Below, one piece after another: positions 1 to 8,767 of a DNA stretch of 64,000 nt; within the stretch, counting starts at the first letter, position 1; the number at the start of each line of letters is the position of its first letter. The notes beneath the pieces are model-generated. The model was given only the letters and a program-made list of their open reading frames with translations, did no database searches and was not told the origin of the DNA. A program made the translations under genes and the position numbers. Origin of the DNA: Neptunomonas phycophila (GTDB taxonomy: Bacteria; Pseudomonadota; Gammaproteobacteria; Pseudomonadales; Balneatricaceae); contig NZ_MRCI01000001.1 of NCBI RefSeq assembly GCF_001922575.1, forward strand, positions 1,612,001 to 1,676,000, given 5' to 3'.

Positions 1-1306
1 TCGAGAAGCGCGTTTCATACCCCTCACGGGTTACATTTTTAATACGAACCACACCTGGTGAGCTGTTATTAAAGCTTGGTGGTCCTGCGATAACGACCGG
101 ATTGTCATAGGTAGAGGGCAGCACAACACTTGTCCACTCATGGCTTGTGTTCAGTACAAGCAGATCACTGCCTCGCCGTGTAGGGTCTTCTGGATGACTG
201 TCTATTTCATCTGGCGTGCCGTCACCATCCGCATCTACGTCAATTGCTGGGTCGGCTACTCCGCCATCATTTGGGTTATCAGGGTCTAGACCATTTCGTA
301 ATTCATAAGCATCATCTAACCCATCACCATCGCTATCAGGCGGTGAACCAGCTTGCCAAGGCTCCTGTACATCACACATTGAATCAAAACCTGCTAGCTC
401 ACCGGTCACAGTATTCCATGCAGATACAGGCTCTTCTTGGCAAACCGATTCACGATAGGAGGCAACAACCGACATCGTATCGTTAATTAATCGCGTATTA
501 TCAGCATCAGCCTGATCCCCCGCCGCGACACCTTGATAGTTAACGTAGGGAGTAGAGAACAGAGGGGCGCCTGCGTAATAGGTTCCGTCGTTATAGTTGT
601 AGCCCATAGCGGTAGAGTAAGCTTTGCCATTAGATCCTGTGAAAAACCAACCCGCTGAATATTGATTATCTAGATAGCTATTTGGCCCCGCTCCACTACT
701 TAAAGCTTTGGGGTGCGCCGCGCCTAAATTATGCCCAAGCTCATGTACGAGGGTGTTGGATATATCAACTGATCGTATGGCGGCAACCGAGAACGCAGCA
801 CTCGAATCCCCTTGCCAATAAATTAATGAATACCCCAAGCCCACATTACCGTATGCAGAGCCATGATCCACCATCATAGTTACTAGATCTGCACCGTACG
901 TTTCACGTGCAGTGGCAACCGAACTAAACACCCCTTGCCCTTGGCGTAAAGCCACTAAATCATTATAAAAACTACTGCTATTGGTAGTAGCTTGCGTGGT
1001 GTAATCAATATCAAGACTATGGACAATATTGAACTCCAGGTCTAACCCGCTATTGCTTGCCACTTGATTCATTCGGTTTTGGATATCCAATGAAAACAGC
1101 TCCATCCCCCCATTATTATCGACCCAGGCCTTAGCCGTTGAATCAAAGACCATCATGACATCAATTTCTTCGGCAAAAACAGGTGAACTGATTAAGGCCA
1201 CCGCTAGGGAAGTAGTCATTAAAATAGGAACACGTTTCGCTTGATGGGCGTGTTTGGGCGAAACAATTACAGGATGTTCAGATTTTTTTAGTTGTTGAGC
1301 CATCAT
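1..1306 (-). CDS. Secreted zinc metalloprotease with calcium repeats and lectin-like domain (3' end outside window)
   Basis: The frame is open from ATG 1306 to the left edge (435 residues, no stop), so the C-terminus is missing. Residues 1-45 form a signal peptide with an extended n-region, cleaved after VFA. The zinc site HELGHNLGAAH lies at 188-198 (HExxHxxGxxH) and a Met-turn candidate, STAMGY, at 231-236, which fits the metzincin/reprolysin-like M12 class. Residues 324-372 hold acidic DSDGDGLDD-type repeats like thrombospondin type 3 calcium sites. Residues from about 382 resemble an H-type lectin fold. Two ATGs are adjacent; a GAGAG motif upstream is a weak ribosome site. It follows the propeptide-like gene at 1387-1983 by 80 bases on the same strand. 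Likely exported and protein- or glycan-degrading; the substrate is unknown. Confidence 0.85.
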   Translation of the reverse strand, partial: MMAQQLKKSEHPVIVSPKHAHQAKRVPILMTTSLAVALISSPVFAEEIDVMMVFDSTAKAWVDNNGGMELFSLDIQNRMNQVASNSGLDLEFNIVHSLDIDYTTQATTNSSSFYNDLVALRQGQGVFSSVATARETYGADLVTMMVDHGSAYGNVGLGYSLIYWQGDSSAAFSVAAIRSVDISNTLVHELGHNLGAAHPKALSSGAGPNSYLDNQYSAGWFFTGSNGKAYSTAMGYNYNDGTYYAGAPLFSTPYVNYQGVAAGDQADADNTRLINDTMSVVASYRESVCQEEPVSAWNTVTGELAGFDSMCDVQEPWQAGSPPDSDGDGLDDAYELRNGLDPDNPNDGGVADPAIDVDADGDGTPDEIDSHPEDPTRRGSDLLVLNTSHEWTSVVLPSTYDNPVVIAGPPSFNNSSPGVVRIKNVTREGYETRFS

Positions 1307-1386
1307 GGTCTCTCTATCGCTTGCAGGGTTTGCTTGAATAAAACCGACGGACTACTAAACAGCGGTTACTGTACATATAAAATCTA

Positions 1387-1983
1387 TTATTGAACTGACA
1401 CATGTTCATGGGTTTGGGCCGGCATTTTGGCTAAATCTACTTCGGTAACTGTGGCGCGCCGTTTCGCTTGGTTACCTCGTAACCGGTATGACTTTCCATT
1501 TTCCATGTCTTGAATGGTCATTAGATAATCATCGCCTATTAACGTCAGTGTGACGGTAGACAGAGATTCACCAGTAATGCGCCCCTGTAAGAGAAGCTTC
1601 TTTTCACCTATTCTACGTTCAGTCTCAAACGTTATGTCCAAGTCCACATCGGCAAATAAAGGAAGCGCAAAACCATGCCCCAGTTCTGTAGGAATGCTTA
1701 CTGCTATATCAGCGTCGCGACTAAATACAGACTTAGCCAGCGGTTCACTCGGGTGGGAATGACGAGTCTCAGATAGCTGTTCATTACGACCCGTAAGCGG
1801 GTTGGTCGCCGGTTGATTAATCAATCGATCCTCAACCTGTGATTCAATGATTGGAGGCACATCAGCACCGGACTCTTTAACGCTTATCGTTTGCCAAAAT
1901 ATAAAGAGCACTACTGCCAGCAGTAGAAGCGCTACGCTGCCTAAAATTAGTACACACCTTGACACCCCACCTTGTTTTGTCAT
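1387..1983 (-). CDS. Membrane-anchored protein resembling a detached metalloprotease propeptide
   Basis: A protein of 198 aa. ATG 1983 is preferred to GTG 1989 because AAGGTGAG lies five bases upstream of the ATG. Residues about 9-32 are one hydrophobic segment, followed by a low-complexity linker. The C-terminal half has the pattern LPLFADVDLDITFE, then LQGRITGESLSTVTLTL, then Tyr-rich ends. By family knowledge this resembles the propeptide of reprolysin-like proteases, which reads G-x-(I/V)-x-G-x-x-x-S-x-V-x-L. No protease domain follows in this gene, but the metalloprotease next door has a very short segment between its signal peptide and catalytic domain. I infer a trans-acting chaperone or inhibitor of that enzyme. 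The coding call is strong; the function is inference. Confidence 0.72.
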   Translation of the reverse strand: MTKQGGVSRCVLILGSVALLLLAVVLFIFWQTISVKESGADVPPIIESQVEDRLINQPATNPLTGRNEQLSETRHSHPSEPLAKSVFSRDADIAVSIPTELGHGFALPLFADVDLDITFETERRIGEKKLLLQGRITGESLSTVTLTLIGDDYLMTIQDMENGKSYRLRGNQAKRRATVTEVDLAKMPAQTHEHVSVQ

Positions 1984-2127
1984 CAGCACTCACCTTTATG
2001 TTGCATAAAAGATACAGAAAATAAAAATAAATAGCTTTAAAAACAATAATATATCGCTATTTATTAATTTAATTCAGAACTATACAAAGGTTAGTTATCC
2101 AGAGCTAGTTCCATCTAATTAAGCAAC

Positions 2128-2157
2128 AAAAAAAGCAGCCTAAATGGCTGCTTTAAA
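2128..2157 (-). terminator. Intrinsic terminator of prpE
   Basis: Read on the minus strand, GCAGCC, a short loop and GGCTGC are followed by a run of seven T. It lies just after the prpE stop codon. Confidence 0.85.
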
Positions 2158-2179
2158 GACAGGTTTGGCGCACGAATAA

Positions 2180-4072
2180 TTAACGGCTGACTAACCCGCG
2201 TGAGTCCAATATTTCTTCGATTTCTGGCAAACTCGCTGGATCATCAATCGTAGAAGGGATGCTGTAAGCTTGTCCATCAGCAACTTGGCGGAGCAATTTA
2301 CGCAGTATTTTCCCTGATCGCGTTTTAGGCAAACGCTGAACAACAACCGCTTTTTTAAAACAAGCGACAGCACCAATCGATTTTCTTACCATCGCAACCA
2401 GTTCTTTTTCCAGCTGCTCTTCGTCAACCTCTACACCGTTCTTAATAAGGACTAAACCAATAGGTTGCTGGCCTTTTAGAGGATCGTTAATTCCAATGAC
2501 ACAGCATTCAGCTACCGCAGGATGGCTAGCAACGACCTCTTCCATTTCGCCTGTTGATAAGCGATGGCCGGCTACATTAATCACATCATCTGTACGGCCC
2601 ATCACAAATACGTAACCATCCTCGTCTTTATAGCCGCCATCACCTGTTGAATAATAACCAGGAAACTCTGAAAGATACCCCGTCCTAAAACGCTCATGAT
2701 CACCCCAAATTGTTGGTAAGCAACTGGGAGGTAATGGCTGCTTAAGCGCGATAATGCCTTGTGAACCGGCGGGTAACTCCTCGCCTTGTGCGCCTAGAAT
2801 TTGCACATTAAAGCCTGGGATGGGTACCGTTGACGATCCAGCTTTAGGTGCCATCCTTTCAATACCCGTTAGGTTGCCACAAATAGCCCAACCGGTTTCT
2901 GTTTGCCACCAATGATCAATAACAGGTTTACCCAACGTTTGGCTTGTCCATTCATAGGTCGGGGGATCCAAGCGTTCACCTGCCATAAACACGGCCTCTA
3001 ATGCGCTTAAATCATAAGGGGCTAATAAATCAGAATCAGGATCTTCTTTACGTATCGCCCTAAATGCTGTGGGAGCTGCAAATAATGCTTTAACTTTATA
3101 CTCATCACATACGCGCCAGAAAGCACCGGCATCAGGGGTTTTGATCGGCTTACCTTCATACACCACTGTTGTACAACCTGCTAACAATGGCGCATAAACA
3201 ATATAGGAGTGCCCCACAACCCAACCGACATCAGATGCAGCCCAAAAGACTTCGCCCGGCTCCATATTGTAGATAGCTTTCATACTGTACTTTAATGCGA
3301 CAGCATGACCACCGTTATCCCGCACAACCCCTTTTGGTTTGCCGGTTGTACCTGAGGTATACAATATATATAGCGGATCAGTCCCTTTAACGGCAACACA
3401 GCCTGCAGGCTCTGCTGCTGCCATTGCTTGCTGCCAATCCAAATCTCTTCCTATCTCCATGCTTGCGGTGCATTGTGGCCGCTGCAACACAATGCATCGC
3501 TCAGGCTTAAACGCCGACAGTTCAATGGCTTCATCAAGCATAGGTTTATATTCAATCACCCGATTGATCTCGATGCCGCATGAAGCCGTTACCACCACTT
3601 TAGGCTCGGCATCATCAATACGAACAGCCAACTCTTTTGGTGCAAAGCCACCAAAAACAACCGAGTGAATAGCTCCCAAACGCGCAACGGCTAGCATCGC
3701 AATCAATGCCTCTGGAACCATTGGCATATAAATAACGACCCTATCCCCTTTTTCTACACCTTGCTCTTTTAGTACACCTGCAAACTTAGCTACCTCATCG
3801 CGTAGTTCTTGATAGGTATAGCGGCGTTTAACTCCCGTTACAGGAGAGTCAAAAATAATAGCGTCTTGTTCGGCCCGGCCATTTTCCACGTGATAATCTA
3901 ATGCAAGGTAGGCAGTGTTAAGCTCCCCATCAGCAAACCAACGGTGGATACCATTGCTATCCGTACTTAGCACTTGTTTTGGCTTTTTAAACCAATGAAT
4001 GAGTTCTGACTTCTCTTCCCAGAAAGTTTCGGGTGATTCTATTGAGTGTGAGTATTCTGCTCGATACGACAT
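2180..4072 (-). CDS. prpE: Propionyl-CoA synthetase (PrpE-type acyl-CoA synthetase)
   Basis: A 630-aa AMP-forming acyl-CoA ligase that activates propionate (acetate less well) to the CoA thioester, feeding the methylcitrate cycle. The adenylation core TSGTTGKPKGVVRDNGGH lies near residue 239, and the RDNGGH extension is typical of PrpE rather than Acs. The catalytic and regulatory lysine in TRSGKILRK is K588. The opening WFADGELN and ALDYHVENGR also follow PrpE. The length matches the E. coli enzyme (628 aa). AAAAGGG precedes the ATG. It is monocistronic with its own terminator, and no prpBCD genes are in the window. One perfect and two degenerate copies of a GntR-type palindrome lie upstream; the perfect copy also precedes acnB. 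An acetyl-CoA synthetase of broad specificity is the alternative. Confidence 0.9.
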   Translation of the reverse strand: MSYRAEYSHSIESPETFWEEKSELIHWFKKPKQVLSTDSNGIHRWFADGELNTAYLALDYHVENGRAEQDAIIFDSPVTGVKRRYTYQELRDEVAKFAGVLKEQGVEKGDRVVIYMPMVPEALIAMLAVARLGAIHSVVFGGFAPKELAVRIDDAEPKVVVTASCGIEINRVIEYKPMLDEAIELSAFKPERCIVLQRPQCTASMEIGRDLDWQQAMAAAEPAGCVAVKGTDPLYILYTSGTTGKPKGVVRDNGGHAVALKYSMKAIYNMEPGEVFWAASDVGWVVGHSYIVYAPLLAGCTTVVYEGKPIKTPDAGAFWRVCDEYKVKALFAAPTAFRAIRKEDPDSDLLAPYDLSALEAVFMAGERLDPPTYEWTSQTLGKPVIDHWWQTETGWAICGNLTGIERMAPKAGSSTVPIPGFNVQILGAQGEELPAGSQGIIALKQPLPPSCLPTIWGDHERFRTGYLSEFPGYYSTGDGGYKDEDGYVFVMGRTDDVINVAGHRLSTGEMEEVVASHPAVAECCVIGINDPLKGQQPIGLVLIKNGVEVDEEQLEKELVAMVRKSIGAVACFKKAVVVQRLPKTRSGKILRKLLRQVADGQAYSIPSTIDDPASLPEIEEILDSRGLVSR

Positions 4073-4131
4073 CGTACGGCCCTTTTATTATGTTATCTAT
4101 CAGGACTACGTAAGTGAGCCGATTTATTATT

Positions 4132-4143
4132 ATTGTTGACAGT
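4132..4143. promoter_or_regulatory. Imperfect copy of the prpE/acnB operator
   Basis: ATTGTTGACAGT matches the perfect palindrome ATTGTCGACAAT at 10 of 12 positions and sits 60 bases upstream of the prpE start. A further 9-of-12 copy is at 4175-4186. Confidence 0.4.
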
Positions 4144-4258
4144 CGGCCCGCTGTACCTAAGTAATGTATCTAAACTAGCCGACAATTTAACTAAGACATT
4201 GGGCGAATAGGCCGTTTTTTAGACAAAAATAGGCAGATCCTAGCTCCGCCTCAAAAAT

Positions 4259-4270
4259 ATTGTCGACAAT
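4259..4270. promoter_or_regulatory. Palindromic operator ATTGTCGACAAT upstream of prpE
   Basis: A perfect 12-base palindrome. The same sequence occurs at 35014-35025 upstream of acnB. The form is typical of GntR-family operators; I infer a propionate-responsive regulator, whose gene is not in the window. Confidence 0.55.
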
Positions 4271-4391
4271 CTACTGATTTGGATCAATCCTAAATATTGT
4301 AGAATTGACCTTTTTCACTCAATACAGCGGCACAAGTGATAACCGCTAAAAAAATATCAACTCCCCAAAAATCGCTCTTTTATTCACTTAA

Positions 4392-4425
4392 TGAACGCTT
4401 TTCATCAATTCTTGAAATGAACTCA
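4392..4425 (+). promoter_or_regulatory. Two tandem MetR-like sites upstream of metH
   Basis: TGAACGCTTTTCA (4392-4404) fits TGAA-N5-TTCA, the MetR consensus core. TGAAATGAACTCA (4413-4425) fits with one mismatch. Their centres are 21 bases apart, two helical turns, on the metH side. MetR is the LysR-type activator of metE and metH in enteric bacteria. Assignment by motif only. Confidence 0.5.
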
Positions 4426-4507
4426 GGTAATTGATACCTAAAATGTTTTATTATATGTCCCCTTTACGTTTCGCCATTTAGCTAGCCATCCAACAGGTAG
4501 TAATTGC

Positions 4508-7500
4508 ATGTCTCAGATGATCACCGATCAACTAAACTCCATCCTCAAACAGCGCATCATGATCCTTGATGGCGGTATGGGCACTATGATTCAAGATTAC
4601 AAACTTGAAGAAGCCGATTATCGTGGTGAGCGCTTTGCGGACTGGCCATGCGATGTAAAGGGTAACAACGACCTCTTAGTACTTTCTCAACCGCAGATCA
4701 TTAAAGACATACACCGCAATTACTTGTTGGCCGGTGCTGATATTTTAGAAACCAATACCTTTAATGCCACGCAAATCGCCATGGCCGATTACGAAATGGA
4801 ATCACTAAGCCATGAGATAAACTTAGTAGCGGCGCAGCTAGCCAGGCAAGCCTGTGACGAAATCACCGCCCAAACACCTGAGCGCCCGCGCTTTGTGGCC
4901 GGCGTTCTCGGCCCTACTAACCGTACCTGCTCGATATCACCGGACGTCAATGATCCCGGTTATCGAAACGTGTCTTTTGATGAGCTTGTCGATGCTTATT
5001 ACGAGTCTACTGATGGCTTAGTAAAAGGAGGCTCCGATTTAATTCTTATCGAAACTGTTTTCGATACACTCAACGCAAAAGCCGCGATCTTTGCTGTCGA
5101 TAAATATTTTGACGAGAACAATGTACGGCTACCCGTTATGATTTCGGGCACCATTACGGATGCCTCTGGACGGACCCTCTCTGGACAAACAACCGAAGCT
5201 TTCTGGAACTCAGTTAGTCATGCCAACCCTATTTCCATTGGCTTAAACTGTGCACTCGGCCCGAAAGAGCTGCGCCAATATGTACAAGAGTTGTCACGTG
5301 TTGCTAACTGTTTTGTCTCTGCGCACCCTAACGCCGGTCTGCCTAACGCTTTTGGTGAATACGATGAGTCTCCAGAAGAAATGGCACGCGAAATTAGTGA
5401 ATGGGCGGAGTCAGGGTATCTCAATATTCTAGGTGGCTGCTGCGGAACAACACCCGAGCACATACGTGTTATACGTGAAGCTATTGAAAAATTTCCCCCT
5501 CGCGTAGTTCCTGATATTCCCAGAGAAGCGCGTTTGGCGGGCTTAGAGCCGATGAACATTGGTGCAGATACCCTGTTCGTTAACGTGGGTGAACGAACTA
5601 ACGTTACGGGATCGGCGGCGTTTAAGCGGCTCATCAAAGAAGGTGACTATGAAACAGCCTTAGATGTTGCTCGCCAGCAGGTAGAGAACGGCGCACAAAT
5701 CATCGATATCAATATGGATGAAGGCATGCTTGATGCTGAAGCTGCCATGGAGCGTTTCTTAAAGCTCATCGCCTCTGAGCCGGATATTTCCCGTGTTCCA
5801 ATTATGATCGACTCCTCCAAGTGGGAGGTAATTGAGGTCGGCCTTAAATGCATACAAGGCAAAGGGATTGTTAACTCCATCTCCATGAAAGAAGGTGTCG
5901 ATAAGTTTATCGAACAAGCCAAACTGGTTCGCCGTTACGGTGCAGCAGTCATCGTGATGGCATTCGATGAAATCGGCCAAGCAGACACCTGTGAACGCAA
6001 AATTGAAATATGTGAAAAGTCTTACCGAATTTTAGTAGACGAAGTTGGCTTCCCTCCTGAAGACATCATCTTTGACCCTAACATTTTTGCTGTAGCTACC
6101 GGCATTGAAGAACATAACAACTACGCTGTCGATTTTATTGAGGCTACCGGCTGGATTAAGAAAAACCTGCCTTATGCAAAAATCTCAGGCGGTGTATCTA
6201 ACGTGTCGTTCTCGTTTCGTGGCAACAACCCAGTGCGTGAAGCCATCCACTGTGTATTCTTATACCACGCCATCAAGCAAGGCATGGATATGGGTATCGT
6301 TAACGCAGGCCAGTTAGCCATTTACGACGATTTGCCAACCGAACTTAAAGATCTTGTAGAAGATGTCATCCTTAACCGCCGCGACGACTCAACCGAACGA
6401 TTGCTAGACGTAGCCGAGCGCTACCGTGGAGATGGCTCAGCTGAAGCCGCTCCAGAGGCTCAAGAGTGGCGCAGCTGGGAAGTCAACGCACGCTTATCAC
6501 ATGCGCTTGTAAAAGGAATAACAGAATTTATCGACGACGATGTAGAAGAATGCCGCCAAAACTATCCGCGCCCTATACAAGTTATTGAAGGTCCACTTAT
6601 GGACGGCATGGGTATTGTGGGCGATTTATTCGGCTCGGGTAAAATGTTCCTTCCACAAGTGGTTAAGTCTGCTCGCGTCATGAAAAAAGCAGTAGCTTAC
6701 CTCATGCCATTTATTGAGGCAGAAAAAAGCGGAAATGAATCGAGCTCCGCCGGTAAAGTCGTGATGGCCACGGTTAAAGGCGACGTTCACGATATCGGAA
6801 AAAATATCGTCGGCGTAGTTTTACAATGTAATAACTTCGAAATAATAGACCTAGGCGTCATGGTTCCAGCTGAGAAGATTCTTACTACTGCCAGAGAAGA
6901 AAAAGCGGATTTAATCGGCCTATCAGGATTGATCACCCCTTCATTGGATGAGATGGTACACGTCGCCAAAGAAATGCAGCGTCAAGGATTTGATATCCCG
7001 TTAATGATTGGTGGGGCTACTACATCCAAAGCTCACACAGCCGTTAAAATAGAACCGGCCTTCAAGCGAGATCAAGTGGTTCACGTAACCAACGCTTCAC
7101 GTGCTGTTGGCGTTGCATCCGCCCTGTTATCAAAAGATAGAAAATCAAGCTATATCAAAGAGATACAAGAAGATTATCAGAAAGCACGTGACCGCCATGC
7201 CGCTCGTCAAAATGATAAGCGCCGCGTCAGTTTAGAAGCGGCTCGCAATAATAAATTTGTTGCCGACTGGGATAACTTCACGCCGGTTAAACCTGCACAA
7301 CTTGGTGTGCAGGTTATTGACAATCTAGACCTTAATTTACTGCGTGAATTTATTGATTGGAGTCCATTTTTCCACGCCTGGGAATTAGCAGGCAGCTACC
7401 CACGCATCCTCACTGACAAAGTCGTTGGCGAAGAAGCCACTAAGTTGTTTGCAGATGCACAAGCTATGCTAGACGACTTAATTTCAAACAAGAAGCTCCG

Positions 7501-8215
7501 CGCCCAAGGCGTGTATGGTTTATTCCCGGCTAATAGCGTCGATCATGATGACATAGAGCTATATACCGACGAGTCTCGCAGCGAAGTATTAATGACGCTT
7601 CATCACCTACGTCAGCAAACAGAGAAAGTCGCCGGTAAAGCCAATATGTGTCTAACGGATTTTATCGCCCCTAAAGACTCAGGCGTTAAAGACTACTTTG
7701 GCGCATTTGCTGTAACTGCTGGGCTCGGTGTTGATGAATTGGTAGCCGTGTACGAAGCTGATCACGATGATTACAACAGCATTATGGTTAAAGCACTTGC
7801 GGATCGTTTAGCCGAAGCTTTTGCAGAATATTTACACCGCTTTGTTCGTAAAGAAGCGTGGGGATATGCACCGGATGAAGACCTAGATAACCAAGCTCTG
7901 ATAAAAGAAAAATATCAAGGCATTCGTCCTGCTGCTGGCTACCCCGCCTGCCCAGATCACACCGAAAAAGGGTTACTATGGAAGCTGCTGGATGTTGAAA
8001 ACCGCACGGGCATTACAATTACTGAATCATACGCCATGTTACCAACGGCAGCCGTAAGCGGTTGGTACTTTAGCCATCCGCAAGCGCAATATTTTGGTGT
8101 GGCTAAGATTGGCGAAGACCAGCTAGATAGTTACGCCAAACGAACAGGGATGGATAAGCAAGAGGCTGAACGATGGCTTGCTCCCAACTTAGGGTACGAG
8201 CCAGAGGATACCTAA
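4508..8215 (+). CDS. metH: Cobalamin-dependent methionine synthase
   Basis: Cytosolic enzyme of 1235 aa that moves a methyl group from 5-methyltetrahydrofolate via cobalamin to homocysteine. All four modules are present. The homocysteine domain (about 1-325) has zinc ligands C248, C311 and C312 (GGCCGTTP). The pterin-binding domain spans about 355-615. The B12 cap and binding domains (about 650-880) hold DVHDIGKN, with H761 as the lower axial ligand. The AdoMet reactivation domain (about 900-1235) has [15 protein letters not shown]. Length and numbering are within one or two residues of E. coli MetH. The ribosome site is weak (CAACAGGTAGTAATTGC before ATG). MetR-like sites lie upstream. It is a consumer of the cofactor made by the cob operon at 41.7-52.5 kb. 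Confidence 0.98.
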   Translation: MSQMITDQLNSILKQRIMILDGGMGTMIQDYKLEEADYRGERFADWPCDVKGNNDLLVLSQPQIIKDIHRNYLLAGADILETNTFNATQIAMADYEMESLSHEINLVAAQLARQACDEITAQTPERPRFVAGVLGPTNRTCSISPDVNDPGYRNVSFDELVDAYYESTDGLVKGGSDLILIETVFDTLNAKAAIFAVDKYFDENNVRLPVMISGTITDASGRTLSGQTTEAFWNSVSHANPISIGLNCALGPKELRQYVQELSRVANCFVSAHPNAGLPNAFGEYDESPEEMAREISEWAESGYLNILGGCCGTTPEHIRVIREAIEKFPPRVVPDIPREARLAGLEPMNIGADTLFVNVGERTNVTGSAAFKRLIKEGDYETALDVARQQVENGAQIIDINMDEGMLDAEAAMERFLKLIASEPDISRVPIMIDSSKWEVIEVGLKCIQGKGIVNSISMKEGVDKFIEQAKLVRRYGAAVIVMAFDEIGQADTCERKIEICEKSYRILVDEVGFPPEDIIFDPNIFAVATGIEEHNNYAVDFIEATGWIKKNLPYAKISGGVSNVSFSFRGNNPVREAIHCVFLYHAIKQGMDMGIVNAGQLAIYDDLPTELKDLVEDVILNRRDDSTERLLDVAERYRGDGSAEAAPEAQEWRSWEVNARLSHALVKGITEFIDDDVEECRQNYPRPIQVIEGPLMDGMGIVGDLFGSGKMFLPQVVKSARVMKKAVAYLMPFIEAEKSGNESSSAGKVVMATVKGDVHDIGKNIVGVVLQCNNFEIIDLGVMVPAEKILTTAREEKADLIGLSGLITPSLDEMVHVAKEMQRQGFDIPLMIGGATTSKAHTAVKIEPAFKRDQVVHVTNASRAVGVASALLSKDRKSSYIKEIQEDYQKARDRHAARQNDKRRVSLEAARNNKFVADWDNFTPVKPAQLGVQVIDNLDLNLLREFIDWSPFFHAWELAGSYPRILTDKVVGEEATKLFADAQAMLDDLISNKKLRAQGVYGLFPANSVDHDDIELYTDESRSEVLMTLHHLRQQTEKVAGKANMCLTDFIAPKDSGVKDYFGAFAVTAGLGVDELVAVYEADHDDYNSIMVKALADRLAEAFAEYLHRFVRKEAWGYAPDEDLDNQALIKEKYQGIRPAAGYPACPDHTEKGLLWKLLDVENRTGITITESYAMLPTAAVSGWYFSHPQAQYFGVAKIGEDQLDSYAKRTGMDKQEAERWLAPNLGYEPEDT

Positions 8216-8268
8216 TTAAGCATTAGGCACATCAACACAAGGTCATCATTAAGCACAAGGAGGTGCTA

Positions 8269-8388
8269 GTGAAACACCTAACCACCCAAGGGCATTTGCA
8301 ATCGCCCACTACCCCGCAGTTATTACGTCAAGTCACTCCTCTTTTACTGGAGGGGACTTATGCACGTTCTCAATACAGCCCAACCTGA
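8269..8388 (+). CDS. Small ORF (39 aa) with near-perfect Shine-Dalgarno, unknown
   Basis: A GTG start follows CAAGGAGGTG, a nine-base match to the 16S anti-Shine-Dalgarno sequence with three bases of spacing. The predicted peptide begins VKHLTTQGHLQSP and ends at TGA 8386-8388. It resembles no family I know and has no membrane segment. It starts 53 bases after metH with no terminator between, so it may share the metH message. AGGTG and CACCT can pair around the start, so the site may be partly closed. The excellent ribosome site is the only evidence; it may be a regulatory leader or spurious. Confidence 0.3.
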   Translation: MKHLTTQGHLQSPTTPQLLRQVTPLLLEGTYARSQYSPT

Positions 8389-8413
8389 TCGCCACGTCAA
8401 AGCAACGGAATAA
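8360..8413 (+). CDS. Second small ORF (17 aa) overlapping the first, unknown
   Basis: ATG 8360 follows TGGAGGGG by four bases and reads 17 codons to TAA, overlapping the 39-codon ORF in another frame by 29 bases. The arrangement suggests translational coupling. Too short to judge by composition. Confidence 0.2.
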   Translation: MHVLNTAQPDRHVKATE

Positions 8414-8767
8414 TTTATAAAACGTGCAACAATCTGTTGCATAGCAGCATTTATTCCCGACTTCGTTGTAAATTAAAGGATCACAAGTTTACGCAAGCGC
8501 ACAATACTCATCATGCTTGTGTATCAGCTTGATAAAAATGTGATCATTAAAAACGCTTTTTAAAGCGACTAAACCAACAACATTCACTGCAGTGATAAGT
8601 GGAGATGCCGATTATTTATTAATCCCCGACATTGATACAGCTATTTACACGAGCTTAAGCTCAGCATTTAGCCATCCTTTACCACTGCGCACTGATATGG
8701 TTGCCAACGGCATACCAGCCTATTCTTTTAGACGTATTTGCTATGCAGATACAACAAGGAGATTACC
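8414..8767 (+). other. Long leader/promoter region of cfa
   Basis: No convincing gene here. It holds a 17-base dyad TGCAACA-ATC-TGTTGCA (8425-8441) and a short palindrome CGCTTTTTAAAGCG (about 8560-8573). The cfa ribosome site AAGGAG is at its end. Promoter boxes were not obvious. Confidence 0.4.

Larger units (their letters stand above)
4073..4507. other. Divergent prpE-metH intergenic region
   Basis: This 435-base stretch between two divergent genes holds no convincing ORF or RNA. It carries three ATTGTCGACAAT-like operators nearer prpE and two MetR-like sites nearer metH, annotated separately. I could not fix promoters with confidence. Confidence 0.6.

Noticed and set aside
5218-5922. Antisense ORFs of 139 and 91 codons inside metH
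   Set aside because: No ribosome site or family match; typical shadows of a well-conserved gene.
8592-8767. An ORF of 61 codons ahead of and into cfa
   Set aside because: No ribosome site and it crosses the cfa start in another frame; the region is better read as the cfa leader.
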